Assembly: GCF_000348805.1 (NCBI RefSeq)
Contig: NC_020510.1
Location: 434,001 to 498,000, forward strand
Direction of reading: 5' to 3'
Length of the DNA stretch: 64,000 bases
Source: Blattabacterium cuenoti BPAA
GTDB taxonomy: Bacteria > Bacteroidota > Bacteroidia > Flavobacteriales > Blattabacteriaceae
Both the position numbers and the translations under genes were made by a program. The notes below the pieces were generated by a model. The model was not told the origin of the DNA, did no database searches, and was given only the letters and a program-made list of their open reading frames with translations. Shown piece after piece: positions 49,339-61,194 of the stretch. How positions within the stretch are numbered: position 1 is the first letter of the stretch; each line of letters begins with the position of its first letter.

Positions 49339-50742
49339 TTATAATTCTTTTATTTCATATCTAATTTTTTCAGATAGAAAATCAGCTCTTTTTTTTGAAG
49401 GACTTTCTGTATGTATTCTAATAATATTTTCAGTATTTGATTTCCTGATATGTATCCATTCATCGGATTTAAAATAAATTTTAATTCCATCACTAAAATC
49501 CATTTTTTTTCCTTTATATCTTTTTTTTATTGTTTTTAATAATATTTTCATCCGTTGATGTCGTTCATGAGAATGAGAAAAAAATCGAATTTTTTTTTTA
49601 GACATAAAATAATTGGAATATCTTTTTTTTAATTTAGATAACGGAATATTATCTAATTTAGATATTTGAGTTAAAAATAACGCTATTCCAATCAATGCAT
49701 CTCTTCCATAACGAAATTTAGGATAAATAACACCCCCATTTCCTTCCCCTCCAACAACAGCATGAACTTCTTTCATTTTTTTTACAACATGGATTTCTCC
49801 AACAGGAGTTGAATAATAAGGAACTCCTTTTTTGATAGAAAGATCTTTCAATGCATGAGAAGATGATAAAGTAGAAACGATAGGTCCTAATTGATTTTCC
49901 AATATATAATCTGCTATGGATACTAAAGTATATTCTTCTCCAAAGAAATCTCCGTTTTCGCAAATAAACACGACACGGTCTACATCAGGATCTACAGATA
50001 TTCCTAGATTTGCTTTTAAATCCGGTACTTTTTTACAGATTTCTCTTAAGTTTTTTTCAATAGGCTCAGGATTATGAACAAAATCTCCATGAGGATCACA
50101 ATACATTTTAACAACATGTACCCCTAAATATTTTAACAAAATAGGGACGGCTATCCCTCCTGTAGAATTAATTCCATCTATCACAATTTTTAATTTAGCT
50201 TTTTGAATAATATTTTTATCTATAATAGATAATGAAAGAATCTTTTCTATATGTTTTTGAATATAATTTTCTTTATAAAAAAGATGACCTAATTTTTTAT
50301 ATGAAGAAAAATTAAAATATTTTTTTTCTGCTATATATAACAATTTTTCAAAATCTTTTTCAGATAAAAATTCTCCATAAGAATTAAACATTTTTAATCC
50401 ATTCCAATTTTTAGGATTATGACTTGCCGTTAACATGACTCCTCCATCAGCTTTTTCATTCATCACAGCAATACCAACAGTAGGAGTTGTAGATAAACCT
50501 ATGTTTATAACATCTACTCCAAGACTTTGAAAAGTAATTATTAAAAATTTTTGAAATAAAACAGAAGAAACTCTTCCATCCCTACCCAATATTAAAACAA
50601 ATTTTTTTTTATTTTTATGTTTTTTTTTCATCCAAAAAACATATCCTGCAGCAAATTGAATAATATCTATGGGAGAAAAACTTTTTCCAATTTTTCCTCC
50701 CAATGTTCCTCTTATTCCAGATGAAGATTTTACAAGTGTCAA
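49339..50742 (-). CDS. glmM: Phosphoglucosamine mutase
   Basis: 467 residues of the phosphohexomutase superfamily, converting glucosamine-6-P to glucosamine-1-P for peptidoglycan and LPS. Seen: SSSGIRGTLGG, the phosphoserine loop TASHNPKNWNGLKM, the metal loop DPDVDRV and the sugar loop GEGNGGVIYP. The start is TTG at 50742, where the family begins (TLVKSSSGIRG). GlmM is the usual flavobacterial annotation, but a general phosphomannomutase/phosphoglucomutase activity cannot be excluded from sequence. Confidence 0.88.
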   Translation of the reverse strand: MTLVKSSSGIRGTLGGKIGKSFSPIDIIQFAAGYVFWMKKKHKNKKKFVLILGRDGRVSSVLFQKFLIITFQSLGVDVINIGLSTTPTVGIAVMNEKADGGVMLTASHNPKNWNGLKMFNSYGEFLSEKDFEKLLYIAEKKYFNFSSYKKLGHLFYKENYIQKHIEKILSLSIIDKNIIQKAKLKIVIDGINSTGGIAVPILLKYLGVHVVKMYCDPHGDFVHNPEPIEKNLREICKKVPDLKANLGISVDPDVDRVVFICENGDFFGEEYTLVSIADYILENQLGPIVSTLSSSHALKDLSIKKGVPYYSTPVGEIHVVKKMKEVHAVVGGEGNGGVIYPKFRYGRDALIGIALFLTQISKLDNIPLSKLKKRYSNYFMSKKKIRFFSHSHERHQRMKILLKTIKKRYKGKKMDFSDGIKIYFKSDEWIHIRKSNTENIIRIHTESPSKKRADFLSEKIRYEIKEL

Positions 50743-50796
50743 AAATGATTGAATTTTTTTATTACAAACAAAAATACAAAAATTAAATTGTTTAAT

Positions 50797-52023
50797 TTAT
50801 TCAAATTCTATCACTTTTATGGGATGGGTTTTTTTAATAAAAAATGAAGAAGGAAAAAATATTGTTATAAAACAAATAAAAACAATAGATAAATTGATAA
50901 TGATAAAATGGAAAATATTGATGCGAATAGGAACAAAATCAACAAAATATTGTGTTTTGTTTAATGAGATTAAATGAAATTTTTTTTGCAGTACTAATAA
51001 AGTGATTCCAATGCTATTTCCTATAATTAATGAAGGGGTCAATATTTGCACAATATAAAACAAAAATATTTTATGTATAACTTTATTTTTAGCTCCTAAA
51101 GTTTTTAAAATACCTATAGTTCTAATTCTTTCTAAAAGAAGAATCAGAATAAATACTACCATGTTAATGGTCACAGATGCAAATATAATCAGACTAATAA
51201 CAATAATATTTATATCAAAAATATTTATCCATTTTATGAGATCATGATTACTTTTAATATTTTGAACTAAAAATTCTTTAGGGTTTTTCTTAAAAATTTC
51301 TTTTTTTATATTTTCATAAGAAACAAAAATCTCAAATTTTTCTACTAAATCTTTTTTCTGTCCGTAAATTTTTTGAATAGATTTTATATTTCCAATAATA
51401 TATACATCATCAAATTCCGGTATTCCAGTTTCATATAAACCAGAAATTATAAATTTTTTTGAAAAAAAGATAGGATTTCCTTTTTTATCAAAAGATAAAA
51501 AATCTATTCTTATGTTTGATCCAACATTTAATCCTAATGATAAGGATATTTTTTTAGATAAAAGAACATTTTGATTACATAAGAATTTTTTTGGAGAAAC
51601 ATTTTTCGTTATTAAAAAATATTGAAAAAAAGCGGGATTATAATCTTCATATAATCCTTTAAATATATATCTGTCTATTTTTTTATTTGTAGAAATAATC
51701 ACATTGTTTTCAGAAATTCCATGAATTTGTTTAACTAAATCAGATTTTAAAAACTTTTTCAATAAAAATTTCTTTTTTATTCTAGAAAAAAAAGGAGAAA
51801 TTGTTTTTGAATTTTCTTTCTGAATTAGAATCTGTCCTCTAACATTTAATAGTTTATCTTTTATAATTTCTTTAAATCCAAATCCTATAGAAAAAGTTAA
51901 AAAGGCTATAATCAAACCAAAAATTATTGTTGTTTGTGTTATGATAACTATTGTTTTAAGAGTTTGATTTTTTCTACAATCCTCCCAAACTGTCTTTTTG
52001 GAAAAAAACCATTCAAAATTCAA
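50797..52023 (-). CDS. ABC transporter permease of the FtsX/LolC-LolE type
   Basis: 408 residues. One N-terminal membrane helix (about 24-50), a large periplasmic domain (about 50-265) and three C-terminal helices (about 270-400), with the FtsX-like block RIRTIGILKTLGAKNKVIHKIF. This is the LolC/LolE layout that pulls lipoproteins from the inner membrane. No ATPase (LolD) gene is adjacent. The start is TTG at 52023 (NFEWFFSKK). It lies 16 bases after dnaB. The lipoprotein role is likely given the lipoproteins in the window, but is inferred. Confidence 0.83.
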   Translation of the reverse strand: MNFEWFFSKKTVWEDCRKNQTLKTIVIITQTTIIFGLIIAFLTFSIGFGFKEIIKDKLLNVRGQILIQKENSKTISPFFSRIKKKFLLKKFLKSDLVKQIHGISENNVIISTNKKIDRYIFKGLYEDYNPAFFQYFLITKNVSPKKFLCNQNVLLSKKISLSLGLNVGSNIRIDFLSFDKKGNPIFFSKKFIISGLYETGIPEFDDVYIIGNIKSIQKIYGQKKDLVEKFEIFVSYENIKKEIFKKNPKEFLVQNIKSNHDLIKWINIFDINIIVISLIIFASVTINMVVFILILLLERIRTIGILKTLGAKNKVIHKIFLFYIVQILTPSLIIGNSIGITLLVLQKKFHLISLNKTQYFVDFVPIRINIFHFIIINLSIVFICFITIFFPSSFFIKKTHPIKVIEFE

Positions 52024-52039
52024 TTTTATTTTTTTAATT

Positions 52040-53611
52040 CTAAATTTCTTTTTTCAAAGAATTTTCATCATTGAAGTCTATTTCATTATTAGAATTAGAT
52101 TCTGATAACGTATGATCTTCAAAATCCTCATAAGGAGAAGATATAAAAAGATCTTCTTGATCAAGAACATTTTTTTTGTAATCTTCTTCCCAAACTAATG
52201 AAACATGTTTTTTTTCTTCTAAGTTTACAAATTTAGCTTGATCACTTATAAATTTTAAACGAAATTTATCTAATCCTCCATTTCTATGTTTAGAAATTAT
52301 AATTTCTGCTTGACCTATACAGGAATCATTATCTTCATCCGAATCCCAAATTTTAAATCCATAATATTCAGGTCTGTAAATAAACAAAACTATATCTGCA
52401 TCTTGTTCGATTGCTCCTGATTCCCGTAAATCAGATAATACAGGACGTTTGTTTCCTCCTCTTGTTTCTACAGCTCTAGAGAGTTGAGATAAAGCTATTA
52501 TTGGAATATCTAGTTCTTTTGCTATAGATTTTAGACTCCTAGAAATAACCGATATTTCTTGCTCTCTATTTTGTAATTTAGAACCATGATCATGAATCCC
52601 CATTAATTGCATATAATCTATAAATATTAATTTAATTCCATGTTGAGATATCAAACGACGGCATTTTGCACGCAAACTAAATATAGATAAAGAAGGAGTA
52701 TCATCTATAAATAAAGGAACATTTTTTAAATTTTCTGTTTTATGGAACAAGTGCTTCCAATCTGATTGAGATAAATTTGCTCTTTTAATCTTTTCTGAAG
52801 AAATGCCAGTTTCTGAAGAAATCAACCTTGTAATTAATTGAATAGAAGACATTTCTAATGAAAAAATTATAATTGGAATTTTTTGGTCTACAACTATATT
52901 TTTAACCATAGATAACATAAAAGTGGTTTTTCCCATTCCAGGTCTGGAAGCTAATATGATTAAGTCAGAATTCTGCCATCCAGAAGTAATATAATCCAGT
53001 CTATGAAATCCAGAAGGAATTCCACTTAATCCTTCTTTTTCTGTTTTTTTAATTTTTTCAATAGCTTTTTGTATAAGACATTGAGTGGTTTCATATTGTT
53101 TTTCTATTAAATATTTCTGATGAATCTCAAAAAGTTTTGATTCTGCATGATCTAAAAGATCAAAAACATCTGTACTTTCCTCATAACATTTTTGGATAAT
53201 ATGAGAAGATATACTGATTAATTTTCTTAGAATAAATTTTTGTACTACTATACGGCTATGATACTCTATATGTGCAGAAGAAATAACTTTTTGTGTTAAT
53301 TCAATTAAATATAATTCTCCTCCTATTGATTCCAATTTTCCGATTCTTCGAAGTTCATTTAAAACAGTGTATATATCTATAGGTTTAGAATTATGATATA
53401 ATTTTTGTATCGCAAAAAATATTTCTTGATGTTCTTTCTTATAAAAAATTTCAGGAAAAAGTATATCAATAACTTCATCTAATCCTTTTTTATCAATCAT
53501 AATAGCTCCTATTATGGCTTCTTCTAAATCTAATGCTTGAGGAGGAATTTTTCCCCCTTTTAAGTTTTTGAAACGAAATCGATTGGTTTCTTCCTGTATA
53601 ATATTACTCAT
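52040..53611 (-). CDS. dnaB: Replicative DNA helicase DnaB
   Basis: 523 residues. The N-terminal DnaG-interaction domain (PPQALDLEEAIIGAIMIDK) and the RecA-type C-terminal motor: Walker A ASRPGMGKTTF, IPIIIFSLEMSS, Walker B KLIFIDYMQLM, SRSLKSIAKELDIPIIALSQLSRAVE and DLRESGAIEQDADIVLFIYRP. There is no intein. A C-terminal tail of about 50 acidic residues follows the motor. It lies 16 bases before the permease gene. Confidence 0.96.
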   Translation of the reverse strand: MSNIIQEETNRFRFKNLKGGKIPPQALDLEEAIIGAIMIDKKGLDEVIDILFPEIFYKKEHQEIFFAIQKLYHNSKPIDIYTVLNELRRIGKLESIGGELYLIELTQKVISSAHIEYHSRIVVQKFILRKLISISSHIIQKCYEESTDVFDLLDHAESKLFEIHQKYLIEKQYETTQCLIQKAIEKIKKTEKEGLSGIPSGFHRLDYITSGWQNSDLIILASRPGMGKTTFMLSMVKNIVVDQKIPIIIFSLEMSSIQLITRLISSETGISSEKIKRANLSQSDWKHLFHKTENLKNVPLFIDDTPSLSIFSLRAKCRRLISQHGIKLIFIDYMQLMGIHDHGSKLQNREQEISVISRSLKSIAKELDIPIIALSQLSRAVETRGGNKRPVLSDLRESGAIEQDADIVLFIYRPEYYGFKIWDSDEDNDSCIGQAEIIISKHRNGGLDKFRLKFISDQAKFVNLEEKKHVSLVWEEDYKKNVLDQEDLFISSPYEDFEDHTLSESNSNNEIDFNDENSLKKEI

Positions 53612-53704
53612 AAAATCATTTTAAAAAAATAAACATAAATAAAGAATGAACTAAATAAAAGATAGATAATCGGTATCATAAATAATAAATCATAATATAG
53701 AAAG

Positions 53705-54661
53705 TTATTCATCGAAAAAACCAATAGAAATATACTTATTTTTTCTTTTCTTAATAAGAAATTCTATATTAATTTCAGATAATTGCTTATAATGTTTAAT
53801 AATTTGTTTTTTGACAAGTTTATAAGCTTTTTTAGGACAAAAATGAGCTCCTCCTAAAGGTTCTTTGATGACCTCATCTATAAGATTTAATTGATGCATA
53901 TTTCCTGCTGTCAATTTCAATGCTTCTGCTGATTTTTCTTTATGATCGCGACTTCCCCATAGTATGGTAGAACAACTTTCAGGAGAAATTACAGAAAACC
54001 AAGAATTCTCCATCATGGAAACCTTATCTCCTATTCCAATTCCCAAAGCTCCTCCACTAGCCCCCTCTCCTATAATTAAAACAATAATGGGAACTTTTAA
54101 ACACATCATCTCATAAATATTTTTACCTATGGCTTCTCCTTGTCCCCTTTCTTCTGCTTCAATTCCAGGAAAAGCTCCTGGTGTATCAATGAAAGTAATA
54201 ATAGGTTTTTCAAATTTTTCTGCTAATTTCATAAGACGCAAAGCTTTTCTATATCCTTCTGGATTAGGCATACCAAATCTTCTATACTGTCTATCCTTAG
54301 TATTCTTTCCTTTTTGAGTTCCAATTAGCATAAAAGTATAATCCTCTATTTTTCCAAACCCTCCTACTATAGCCTTATCGTCACCAAAATGACGATCTCC
54401 ATGTAATTCGATAAAAGAATCTTCTTTTGTTATGGAATATATATAATCTAAAGTATAAGGCCTATTTGGATGTCTAGATAATTGTACTCTTTGCCAAGGT
54501 GTAAGATTACTGTGTAATTTTTTAATAGTTTTTTCCAATTTCAATTGCAATTGATTGCAAATTTCTTTCATATTTATCCCACTCTTTTTTTCTATTAGTA
54601 CACAATTCACATATTGATCCTGAATTTCTTGGATCGGTTTCTCAAAATCTAAATACTCCAT
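53705..54661 (-). CDS. accA: Acetyl-CoA carboxylase carboxyltransferase subunit alpha
   Basis: 318 residues. Together with AccD it transfers the carboxyl group from biotin to acetyl-CoA, starting fatty-acid synthesis. Seen: [83 protein letters not shown] and [17 protein letters not shown]. AccD is not in the window. It follows sdhB by 6 bases, so it probably belongs to the sdhCAB transcript. Confidence 0.96.
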   Translation of the reverse strand: MEYLDFEKPIQEIQDQYVNCVLIEKKSGINMKEICNQLQLKLEKTIKKLHSNLTPWQRVQLSRHPNRPYTLDYIYSITKEDSFIELHGDRHFGDDKAIVGGFGKIEDYTFMLIGTQKGKNTKDRQYRRFGMPNPEGYRKALRLMKLAEKFEKPIITFIDTPGAFPGIEAEERGQGEAIGKNIYEMMCLKVPIIVLIIGEGASGGALGIGIGDKVSMMENSWFSVISPESCSTILWGSRDHKEKSAEALKLTAGNMHQLNLIDEVIKEPLGGAHFCPKKAYKLVKKQIIKHYKQLSEINIEFLIKKRKNKYISIGFFDE

Positions 54662-54667
54662 ATTAAA

Positions 54668-55420
54668 TTAAATAGTAAATGATTGAATATATTCACGATT
54701 CATAAAAGAAATATATTCTGTGGAGATTCCTTTTGGACATTCAACTTCACATGTTCTGGTATTAGTACAACTTCCAAATCCTTCTTCATCCATTTTTTTT
54801 ATCATATTCAGAACTCTTTTTTTTCTCTCTATTTTTCCTTGAGGTAATAAAGCAAATTGTGAAACTTTTGCTGAAACAAATAACATTGCCGATCTATTTT
54901 TACATACAGCGACACATGCCCCGCAACCAATACACGTTGACGCATCAAAAGCTTTATCTGCTTGATGCTTTGAAATTGGAATCATATTTCCATCTATTGT
55001 TTTTCCAAATGTATTTACAGAAATATATCCTCCTGATATAATAATCCTATCAAAAGATGATCTATCTACAATAAGATCTTTAATTATAGGAAAAGGTTTA
55101 GCCCTCCAAGGCTCTACATATATAGTTTCTCCATCATGAAAATGACGCATATGAAGTTGACAAGTAGTAGTTAAACTATCTGGACCATGTGCTCTTCCAT
55201 TAATATATAGAGAACACATTCCACAAATTCCTTCACGACAATCATGATCGAATGATATAGGAGAAGAATCTTTTTTCTTGCATAAGATAATCTGATTGTT
55301 TAGAATATCTAACATTTCTAAAAATGAACTATTAGAAGATATATTATAGATTTGATAAGTTTTAAAATATCCCTTTTCCTTACTATTTTTTTGTCTCCAT
55401 ATTTTTAACTTAAAATTCAT
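54668..55420 (-). CDS. sdhB: Succinate dehydrogenase/fumarate reductase iron-sulfur subunit
   Basis: 250 residues. The 2Fe-2S cysteines are C61, C66, C69 and C87 ([15 protein letters not shown]). The bacterial-ferredoxin part has C163, C166, C169 and C173 ([11 protein letters not shown]) and C218, C224 and C228 ([12 protein letters not shown]), which bind the 4Fe-4S and 3Fe-4S clusters. Electrons pass from SdhA to the quinone in SdhC. It starts 27 bases after sdhA. All ligands are present. Confidence 0.95.
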   Translation of the reverse strand: MNFKLKIWRQKNSKEKGYFKTYQIYNISSNSSFLEMLDILNNQIILCKKKDSSPISFDHDCREGICGMCSLYINGRAHGPDSLTTTCQLHMRHFHDGETIYVEPWRAKPFPIIKDLIVDRSSFDRIIISGGYISVNTFGKTIDGNMIPISKHQADKAFDASTCIGCGACVAVCKNRSAMLFVSAKVSQFALLPQGKIERKKRVLNMIKKMDEEGFGSCTNTRTCEVECPKGISTEYISFMNREYIQSFTI

Positions 55421-55447
55421 AAGTTCTTTTCTTTAATTATGTTTTTT

Positions 55448-57472
55448 TTATTTATAAGAACGTGACTGAACTTTTGCAAAAGTAAAATTTAAATCTTCTT
55501 TATGCATAATTTCATCACTTATAGGATAATTTTTTCTGTATTCCCATACAGAAACATATTTATAATGAACATCATCACGAAGAGCTTCTCCTTCTTTTGT
55601 TTGGTATTCTTCACGAAAATGACTTCCACAAGATTCTTTTCTATTTAAAGCATCCATAGCCATTAATTCTCCTAATTCTAAAAAATCTGCAACACGTCCA
55701 GCTTTTTCTAATTCAGAGTTTAATCCATCATCAACATATCCGGGAACGAAAACATTTTTCCAAAATTCATATCGAAGTTCTTGTATATTTTTTATAGCTT
55801 TACATAAACCTATATGGTTTCTACTCATTCCTACATATTTCCACATAATATTTCCAAGTTTTTTATGAAAAAAATCAACAGGCATATTTCCATTATTTTG
55901 AATAAGTTTTTGAATTCTATCTTTTACATTTTTTTCTGCTTGTTGAAAAGCTATATGTTTGGTAGATATCTTTTCTGTGATACATTTAGATAAGTAATCC
56001 GCTATGGTATATGGAAGAATAAAATAACCATCAGCTAATCCCTGCATTAATGCAGAAGCTCCAAGTCGATTTGATCCATGATCAGAAAAATTAGCTTCTC
56101 CTATAACATAACATCCAGGAATAGATGTCATTAAATTATAATCGACCCACAATCCTCCCATTGTATAATGGACTGCTGGATAAATTTTCATAGGAGTCTT
56201 GTAAGGATCTTCATTGGTTATTTTTTCATACATATGAAATAAATTTCCATATTTAGATTCCATTATTTTTTTTCCTAATTTTTTTTTATCCAATGAACTG
56301 GGTTGTTGAATTCCAAGTTCATTTGCTTTTTCTTTTCCATATTTTTCTATAGAAAAACTAAAATCTAAAAATACGCCTTCTTTGTTCTCATTATTTTCTA
56401 TTCCAAATCCTTTATCACAACGTTCTTTAGCCGCTCTAGAAGCAACATCTCTCGGAACAAGATTTCCAAACGAAGGATAGCGTCTTTCAAGATAATAATC
56501 TCTATTTTCTTCACTTATATCCTCAGGTTTTTTAGAACCATTTCGTAAGAAAACGGCATCTTCTAATTTATTGGGGACCCATATTCTTCCATCATTTCTT
56601 AATGATTCAGACATTAATGTTAATTTAGATTGATAATTTCCATGTATAGGAATACAAGTGGGATGTATTTGAGTGTAACAAGGATTAGCAAAAAATCCTC
56701 CTTTTTTATGAACTTTCCATATAGCACTTGCGTTAGATCCCATTGCATTGGTAGATAAAAAAAATATATTTCCGTACCCTCCTGAAGCTATAACTATAGC
56801 ATGTGCTGCATGTTTTTCTATTTTTCCGGAAATCAGATTTCTTGCAATAATTCCTTTAGCTACCCCATCCACCGTTACTAAATCTAACATTTCATGACGA
56901 TTATACATTTTTATTCTTCCTTTTCCTATTTGTCTAGCCATAGAAGAATAGCATGCTAATAAAAGCTGTTGTCCTGTTTGACCCTTTGCATAAAAGGTTC
57001 TAGAAACTTTTGTTCCTCCAAAAGATCTGGTTTCCAAGTATCCTGCATAATCACGAGCAAATGGAACACCTTGGGCGACACATTGATCTATAATGTTAGA
57101 AGAGATTTCTGCTAAACGATAAACATTAGCCTCCCTAGATCTATAATCTCCACCTTTAATTGTATCATAAAATAGTTGATAAATTGAATCGTTATCTCCT
57201 TTATAATTTTTAGATGCATTAATTCCACCTTGTGCAGCTACAGAATGCGCTCTTCTTGGAGAATCTTGGTAACAAAAAGCTTTTACTCTATATCCTAATT
57301 CTGATAAAGAAGCGGCAGCTGATCCTCCAGCAAGACCTGTTCCAACAACAATAATTTCTATATTAGATCTGTTGTTAGGAGATACTAATTTTAAAGTCGA
57401 TTTATGATCGATCCATTTATGAGTTAACGAAGTGACTGGAATTTCAGAATGAAATTTAAAGGAATTTTTCAT
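55448..57472 (-). CDS. sdhA: Succinate dehydrogenase/fumarate reductase flavoprotein subunit
   Basis: 674 residues from the ATG at 57472; a TTG lies one codon upstream. Seen: the FAD-binding [18 protein letters not shown] (about 44-61), the covalent-flavin region [13 protein letters not shown] with His76, the substrate-side [20 protein letters not shown] and the C-terminal [20 protein letters not shown]. The length and gene order sdhC-sdhA-sdhB fit the type-B (menaquinone-linked, one membrane subunit) enzyme of Bacteroidota, which can run in either direction. Confidence 0.96.
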   Translation of the reverse strand: MKNSFKFHSEIPVTSLTHKWIDHKSTLKLVSPNNRSNIEIIVVGTGLAGGSAAASLSELGYRVKAFCYQDSPRRAHSVAAQGGINASKNYKGDNDSIYQLFYDTIKGGDYRSREANVYRLAEISSNIIDQCVAQGVPFARDYAGYLETRSFGGTKVSRTFYAKGQTGQQLLLACYSSMARQIGKGRIKMYNRHEMLDLVTVDGVAKGIIARNLISGKIEKHAAHAIVIASGGYGNIFFLSTNAMGSNASAIWKVHKKGGFFANPCYTQIHPTCIPIHGNYQSKLTLMSESLRNDGRIWVPNKLEDAVFLRNGSKKPEDISEENRDYYLERRYPSFGNLVPRDVASRAAKERCDKGFGIENNENKEGVFLDFSFSIEKYGKEKANELGIQQPSSLDKKKLGKKIMESKYGNLFHMYEKITNEDPYKTPMKIYPAVHYTMGGLWVDYNLMTSIPGCYVIGEANFSDHGSNRLGASALMQGLADGYFILPYTIADYLSKCITEKISTKHIAFQQAEKNVKDRIQKLIQNNGNMPVDFFHKKLGNIMWKYVGMSRNHIGLCKAIKNIQELRYEFWKNVFVPGYVDDGLNSELEKAGRVADFLELGELMAMDALNRKESCGSHFREEYQTKEGEALRDDVHYKYVSVWEYRKNYPISDEIMHKEDLNFTFAKVQSRSYK

Positions 57473-57483
57473 CAAAAAAAATA

Positions 57484-58137
57484 TTAGTTATCATTAAAAA
57501 AAAACCAGATAGCAATAAGAGAAAATCCAGAACAAATGAACCAAAAATATAAAAATCCAAATCTTTGAATCCAAGCCCATCTTTTTTCATTGGATAAACC
57601 CAAAGATTGAAAAGAAGATTGAAATCCATGATTTAAATGAATGCCTAAAATAAAAAACGAAAATACATATATCAATGTATAAAAAGGATTTTTGAATAAA
57701 GAAACAACTATATTATAATCAGAAATTGAACGAATATCATTTGAATATTTCATGGGAATCATGAAATTGATAAGATGTAAAATTAAAAAACATAAAATTA
57801 AAGTTCCTGTATATACCATTGTACGACTACTAAATGAACTAGTAGAATAAGAATTCACAGCATAATCTACTTCTCCTTTTCTTTTTCTATTTTCTAAATG
57901 TAGCTTAATTCCTAATAAAATATGAATTATAAAACCTATGGCAAGAACATATTCCATTATTCGGATAAATATATTTTTCCTCATAAAAAAAACAGCTTTG
58001 TTAAAAGCTTGTTCTCCTGAAAAAAGAAATAAATTCACACTCAAATGCAATAGCAAAAAAATCATTAAAAAAACTCCTGTAGTCGCCATGACCACTTTCT
58101 TTCCAATAGAAGATTGAACAAAATTGCAATGATTCAC
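57484..58137 (-). CDS. sdhC: Succinate dehydrogenase cytochrome b subunit (type B)
   Basis: 217 residues with about five membrane helices, the Bacteroidota type-B fusion that carries two hemes and needs no SdhD. Seen: [31 protein letters not shown] with the first heme histidine, [22 protein letters not shown], the helix with LHLINFMI, and [16 protein letters not shown]. The start is GTG at 58137. First gene of sdhCAB-accA, 11 bases before sdhA. Confidence 0.93.
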   Translation of the reverse strand: MNHCNFVQSSIGKKVVMATTGVFLMIFLLLHLSVNLFLFSGEQAFNKAVFFMRKNIFIRIMEYVLAIGFIIHILLGIKLHLENRKRKGEVDYAVNSYSTSSFSSRTMVYTGTLILCFLILHLINFMIPMKYSNDIRSISDYNIVVSLFKNPFYTLIYVFSFFILGIHLNHGFQSSFQSLGLSNEKRWAWIQRFGFLYFWFICSGFSLIAIWFFFNDN

Positions 58138-58211
58138 TGTAATTCACATGTTTATTTAAAAGTAAATATAAATTAAGATATATGAAATATTTTTTTATAT
58201 GAAAGTCATCA

Positions 58212-59366
58212 CTATTTTCTAATTTTTTGAAGAATATTCACAAGTAAATCTATATCTTTTTTTTCATTAAAAATTCCAAAAGAAATTCTAATAGGCATTG
58301 TTCGTTTTAATAAATATTCATCTGTTATAGATTGAATTACATGAGATTTTTTCTGATTCTTGCTATTACAAGAACTTCCTTTAGAGACAGCCACTCCCAT
58401 TATATCTAAATGAAAATAAAACAAATGATCCGGTTTTATGGGATATAAAAAATTTAATATTGAGGGAGTGCTTTTCTCAGGATGAGATGATAATCCATTA
58501 AAAATGATATTGGGAATTATTTTTTTTAATTCTAAAATACAATAAGATTTTAAATCTTGTATTTTTTTTATATGATTTGTAAAATTACAATAAAATAATC
58601 GTAAAGCTTCTGATAATCCAGCAATTCCATGTATGTTTTCCGTACCTGAACGGATTCCATATTCCTGAACTCCACCAGTTATAAAAGGTTTCATTTTTTT
58701 TAAAAGATGATGTCTTATAAAAGCAAACCCAATTCCTTTTGGTCCATAAAATTTGTGTGCACTGGCAGTAGCAAAATCACAGGATAATTGTTCCATATTA
58801 ATAGGAAGATTTCCTATACCTTGTATGGTATCTGAATGAAAATAAGCATTATATTTTTTACATAAAAAAACGACTTGATCCACTTCTAACAAATTTCCAA
58901 TTTCATTATTAGCATACATTAAACTAACAAGTGTTTTTTTATATATGTTTTTTTTCAAATTTTCTTCCATATTATTGAAATCTAGTATTCCTTTTTTATT
59001 AATTGAAATAAAATCTACAGATATTTTATATTTAATAGATAGATCTAAAATTGTTTGTAATACGGATGTATGTTCTAACTGTGAGGTTAGAATATGTTGG
59101 ATACCTAAATCTAATACTGAAGATCTCAATACGAGATTATTTGCTTCAGTTCCTCCTGAAGTAAAAATGATCTCAGAAGGAGATGCTTTAATATTTTTTG
59201 CGATACAAATTCTAGATTCCTCTAAAATTGAACGAGCTTCTCTTCCATAACTGTGCTGTACAGAAGAAGGATTTCCTAATGAGTATTTTAATGTGTTCAT
59301 TATTACTTTCAAAACTTCATTTCTTATAGGAGTGGAAGCTGCGTTATCCAAATATACTCGTTTCAT
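58212..59366 (-). CDS. iscS: Cysteine desulfurase, IscS/NifS group
   Basis: 384 residues, PLP-dependent, supplying sulfur for Fe-S clusters and tRNA thiolation. Seen: YLDNAASTPIRNEV at the N terminus, FTSGGTEANNLVL, SLMYANNEIGNL, SAHKFYGPKGIGF with the PLP lysine, TGGVQEYGIRSGTENI, and the catalytic cysteine loop VSKGSSCNS. The loop type is group I (IscS/NifS) rather than SufS. No scaffold gene is adjacent. MiaB, SdhB and other Fe-S proteins in the window depend on such an enzyme. Confidence 0.9.
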   Translation of the reverse strand: MKRVYLDNAASTPIRNEVLKVIMNTLKYSLGNPSSVQHSYGREARSILEESRICIAKNIKASPSEIIFTSGGTEANNLVLRSSVLDLGIQHILTSQLEHTSVLQTILDLSIKYKISVDFISINKKGILDFNNMEENLKKNIYKKTLVSLMYANNEIGNLLEVDQVVFLCKKYNAYFHSDTIQGIGNLPINMEQLSCDFATASAHKFYGPKGIGFAFIRHHLLKKMKPFITGGVQEYGIRSGTENIHGIAGLSEALRLFYCNFTNHIKKIQDLKSYCILELKKIIPNIIFNGLSSHPEKSTPSILNFLYPIKPDHLFYFHLDIMGVAVSKGSSCNSKNQKKSHVIQSITDEYLLKRTMPIRISFGIFNEKKDIDLLVNILQKIRK

Positions 59367-59608
59367 TATAAAATAAAAATTTTTACATATACATACAAAT
59401 ATATAATGTATTCAAATTCCGTTTGTTAAAAATATATTTTAATAAAAAATCTCATTTTTAATTTTGTATATTTATCATACATTATATTGGAAAATATATT
59501 TTAAAGTCTTCATTAAAAAGAAACTTTATAGCTTTTGTTAAATAAATATTTGTTGTTTTAATAATGTGATTAAAATGTCTATTTTATTTTTATTTAAATT
59601 GAGTGAAT

Positions 59609-61180
59609 ATGGAAATAAATGTTGGATTTTTGGTTCTAATGGGGTTTTTGATTGGAATTATTACATGTTATTTTTTTGGAAAAAAAACTATATTAAAAAA
59701 ATATATTCAATTATTGGAAAAAGCTAATTTTCAAGCAAAAAAAATCATAAACAATGCAGAAAAAGAAGGAGAATCCATAAAAAAAAAGAAAATGATTCAA
59801 GCAAAAGAAAAATTTATAGAACTTAAATCTAAACATGAAAAAAACGTTTATTTGAGAGAAAAAAAAATAATTGATATAGAAAACAAAACAAAAGAAAAAA
59901 AAAATAGATTGTCTAAAGAAATAGAAATCTATTTTAAAAAAAATAATCGTTTAGAATTACAAATACATGATTACGAGAAAAAATATAAAATTCTTAAAAA
60001 AAAACAAGAAGAATTTAAAAATATGCATATTCAACAAGTAGAATTACTTGAAAAAATATCTAATTTTTCTTCTGAAGAAGCTAAAAATGAATTAATTGAA
60101 ATTCTTAAAGAAGAGGCCAAAGCAAAAGCACAAACTCACATACAAAACATTATAGAAGAATCACAATTAACTGCAAAAATGGAGGCAAAAAAAATTGTTA
60201 TTCAAGCGATTCAAAGAATTGGAACCGAACAAGCCGTAGAAAATGCTGTATCCGTTTTTAACATAGAATCAGATGATGTTAAAGGTCGTATAATCGGAAG
60301 AGAAGGAAGAAATATAAGAGCTCTAGAAAAAGCAACGGGAGTAGAAATTATTGTAGATGATACTCCAGAAGCCATTCTTTTATCTTGCTTTAATCCTATA
60401 AGAAGAGAAATAGCTCGATTAGCTCTTCATAAATTAGTTATAGATGGACGTATACATCCAGCTAGAATCGAAGAAATAGTAGCAAAAACAGAAAGGCAAA
60501 TTGAAGAGGAAATTATAGAAGTAGGAAAAAAAAACATTATAGATTTAGGAATTCATAGAATTCATCCAGAATTAATCAGAATGATAGGAAGAATGAAATA
60601 TCGTTCTTCTTATGGACAAAATCTTTTACAGCATTCTCGGGAAGTGGCTCGTTTATCAGGAATATTAGCTTCTGAATTGGGGTTAAATTCAAAATTGGCA
60701 AAACGTGCTGGATTATTACATGATATAGGAAAAGTTCCTGAAAACGAATCAGAACTTTCTCATGCTATTTTAGGAATGCAGTGGGCAGAAAAATATGGAG
60801 AGAACATGGAAGTTTGTAATGCCATCGGTTCACATCATGATGAAATAGAAATGAAAGTACTACTCTCTCCCATAATACAAATTTCAGATTCTATTAGTGG
60901 AGCTCGTCCTGGAGTAAGAAGAAATTCTTTTGAATCTTATTCAAAAAGGCTAAAGAATTTAGAGGATATAGCGTTGAGTTTTGATGGAGTTAATAAAGCT
61001 TTTGCCATACAAGCAGGAAGAGAATTACGTGTATTAGTTGAAAGTGATAAAATCAATGATAAAAAAGCTTTTCAATTATCTTGTGATATAACAGAAAAAA
61101 TAAAAAACGAAATGACTTATCCTGGTCAAATTAAAGTGACAGTGATTAGAGAAACTCGAGCTGTACAAATAGCTAGATAA
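59609..61180 (+). CDS. rny: Ribonuclease Y
   Basis: Membrane-anchored endonuclease that starts mRNA decay. 523 residues from the ATG at 59609 (GTG two codons upstream). Seen: an N-terminal membrane helix (about 5-23), a coiled coil rich in K and E (about 25-190), a KH domain ([30 protein letters not shown]) and the HD phosphohydrolase domain with LLHDIGK and the downstream GSHHDE. It leads rny - DHS homologue - lpdA (14- and 27-base gaps). Confidence 0.95.
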   Translation: MEINVGFLVLMGFLIGIITCYFFGKKTILKKYIQLLEKANFQAKKIINNAEKEGESIKKKKMIQAKEKFIELKSKHEKNVYLREKKIIDIENKTKEKKNRLSKEIEIYFKKNNRLELQIHDYEKKYKILKKKQEEFKNMHIQQVELLEKISNFSSEEAKNELIEILKEEAKAKAQTHIQNIIEESQLTAKMEAKKIVIQAIQRIGTEQAVENAVSVFNIESDDVKGRIIGREGRNIRALEKATGVEIIVDDTPEAILLSCFNPIRREIARLALHKLVIDGRIHPARIEEIVAKTERQIEEEIIEVGKKNIIDLGIHRIHPELIRMIGRMKYRSSYGQNLLQHSREVARLSGILASELGLNSKLAKRAGLLHDIGKVPENESELSHAILGMQWAEKYGENMEVCNAIGSHHDEIEMKVLLSPIIQISDSISGARPGVRRNSFESYSKRLKNLEDIALSFDGVNKAFAIQAGRELRVLVESDKINDKKAFQLSCDITEKIKNEMTYPGQIKVTVIRETRAVQIAR

Positions 61181-61194
61181 AATTAATAAAAATT

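Noticed and set aside
52040..53611. Intein or insertion in dnaB
   Set aside because: The length of 523 residues is explained by a normal N-terminal domain, motor and an acidic tail; no intein motifs.
59367..59608. Intergenic region before rny as a possible RNA gene or origin
   Set aside because: About 240 bases of almost pure A/T without G/C-rich stems, tRNA-like arms or repeated boxes; nothing supportable.
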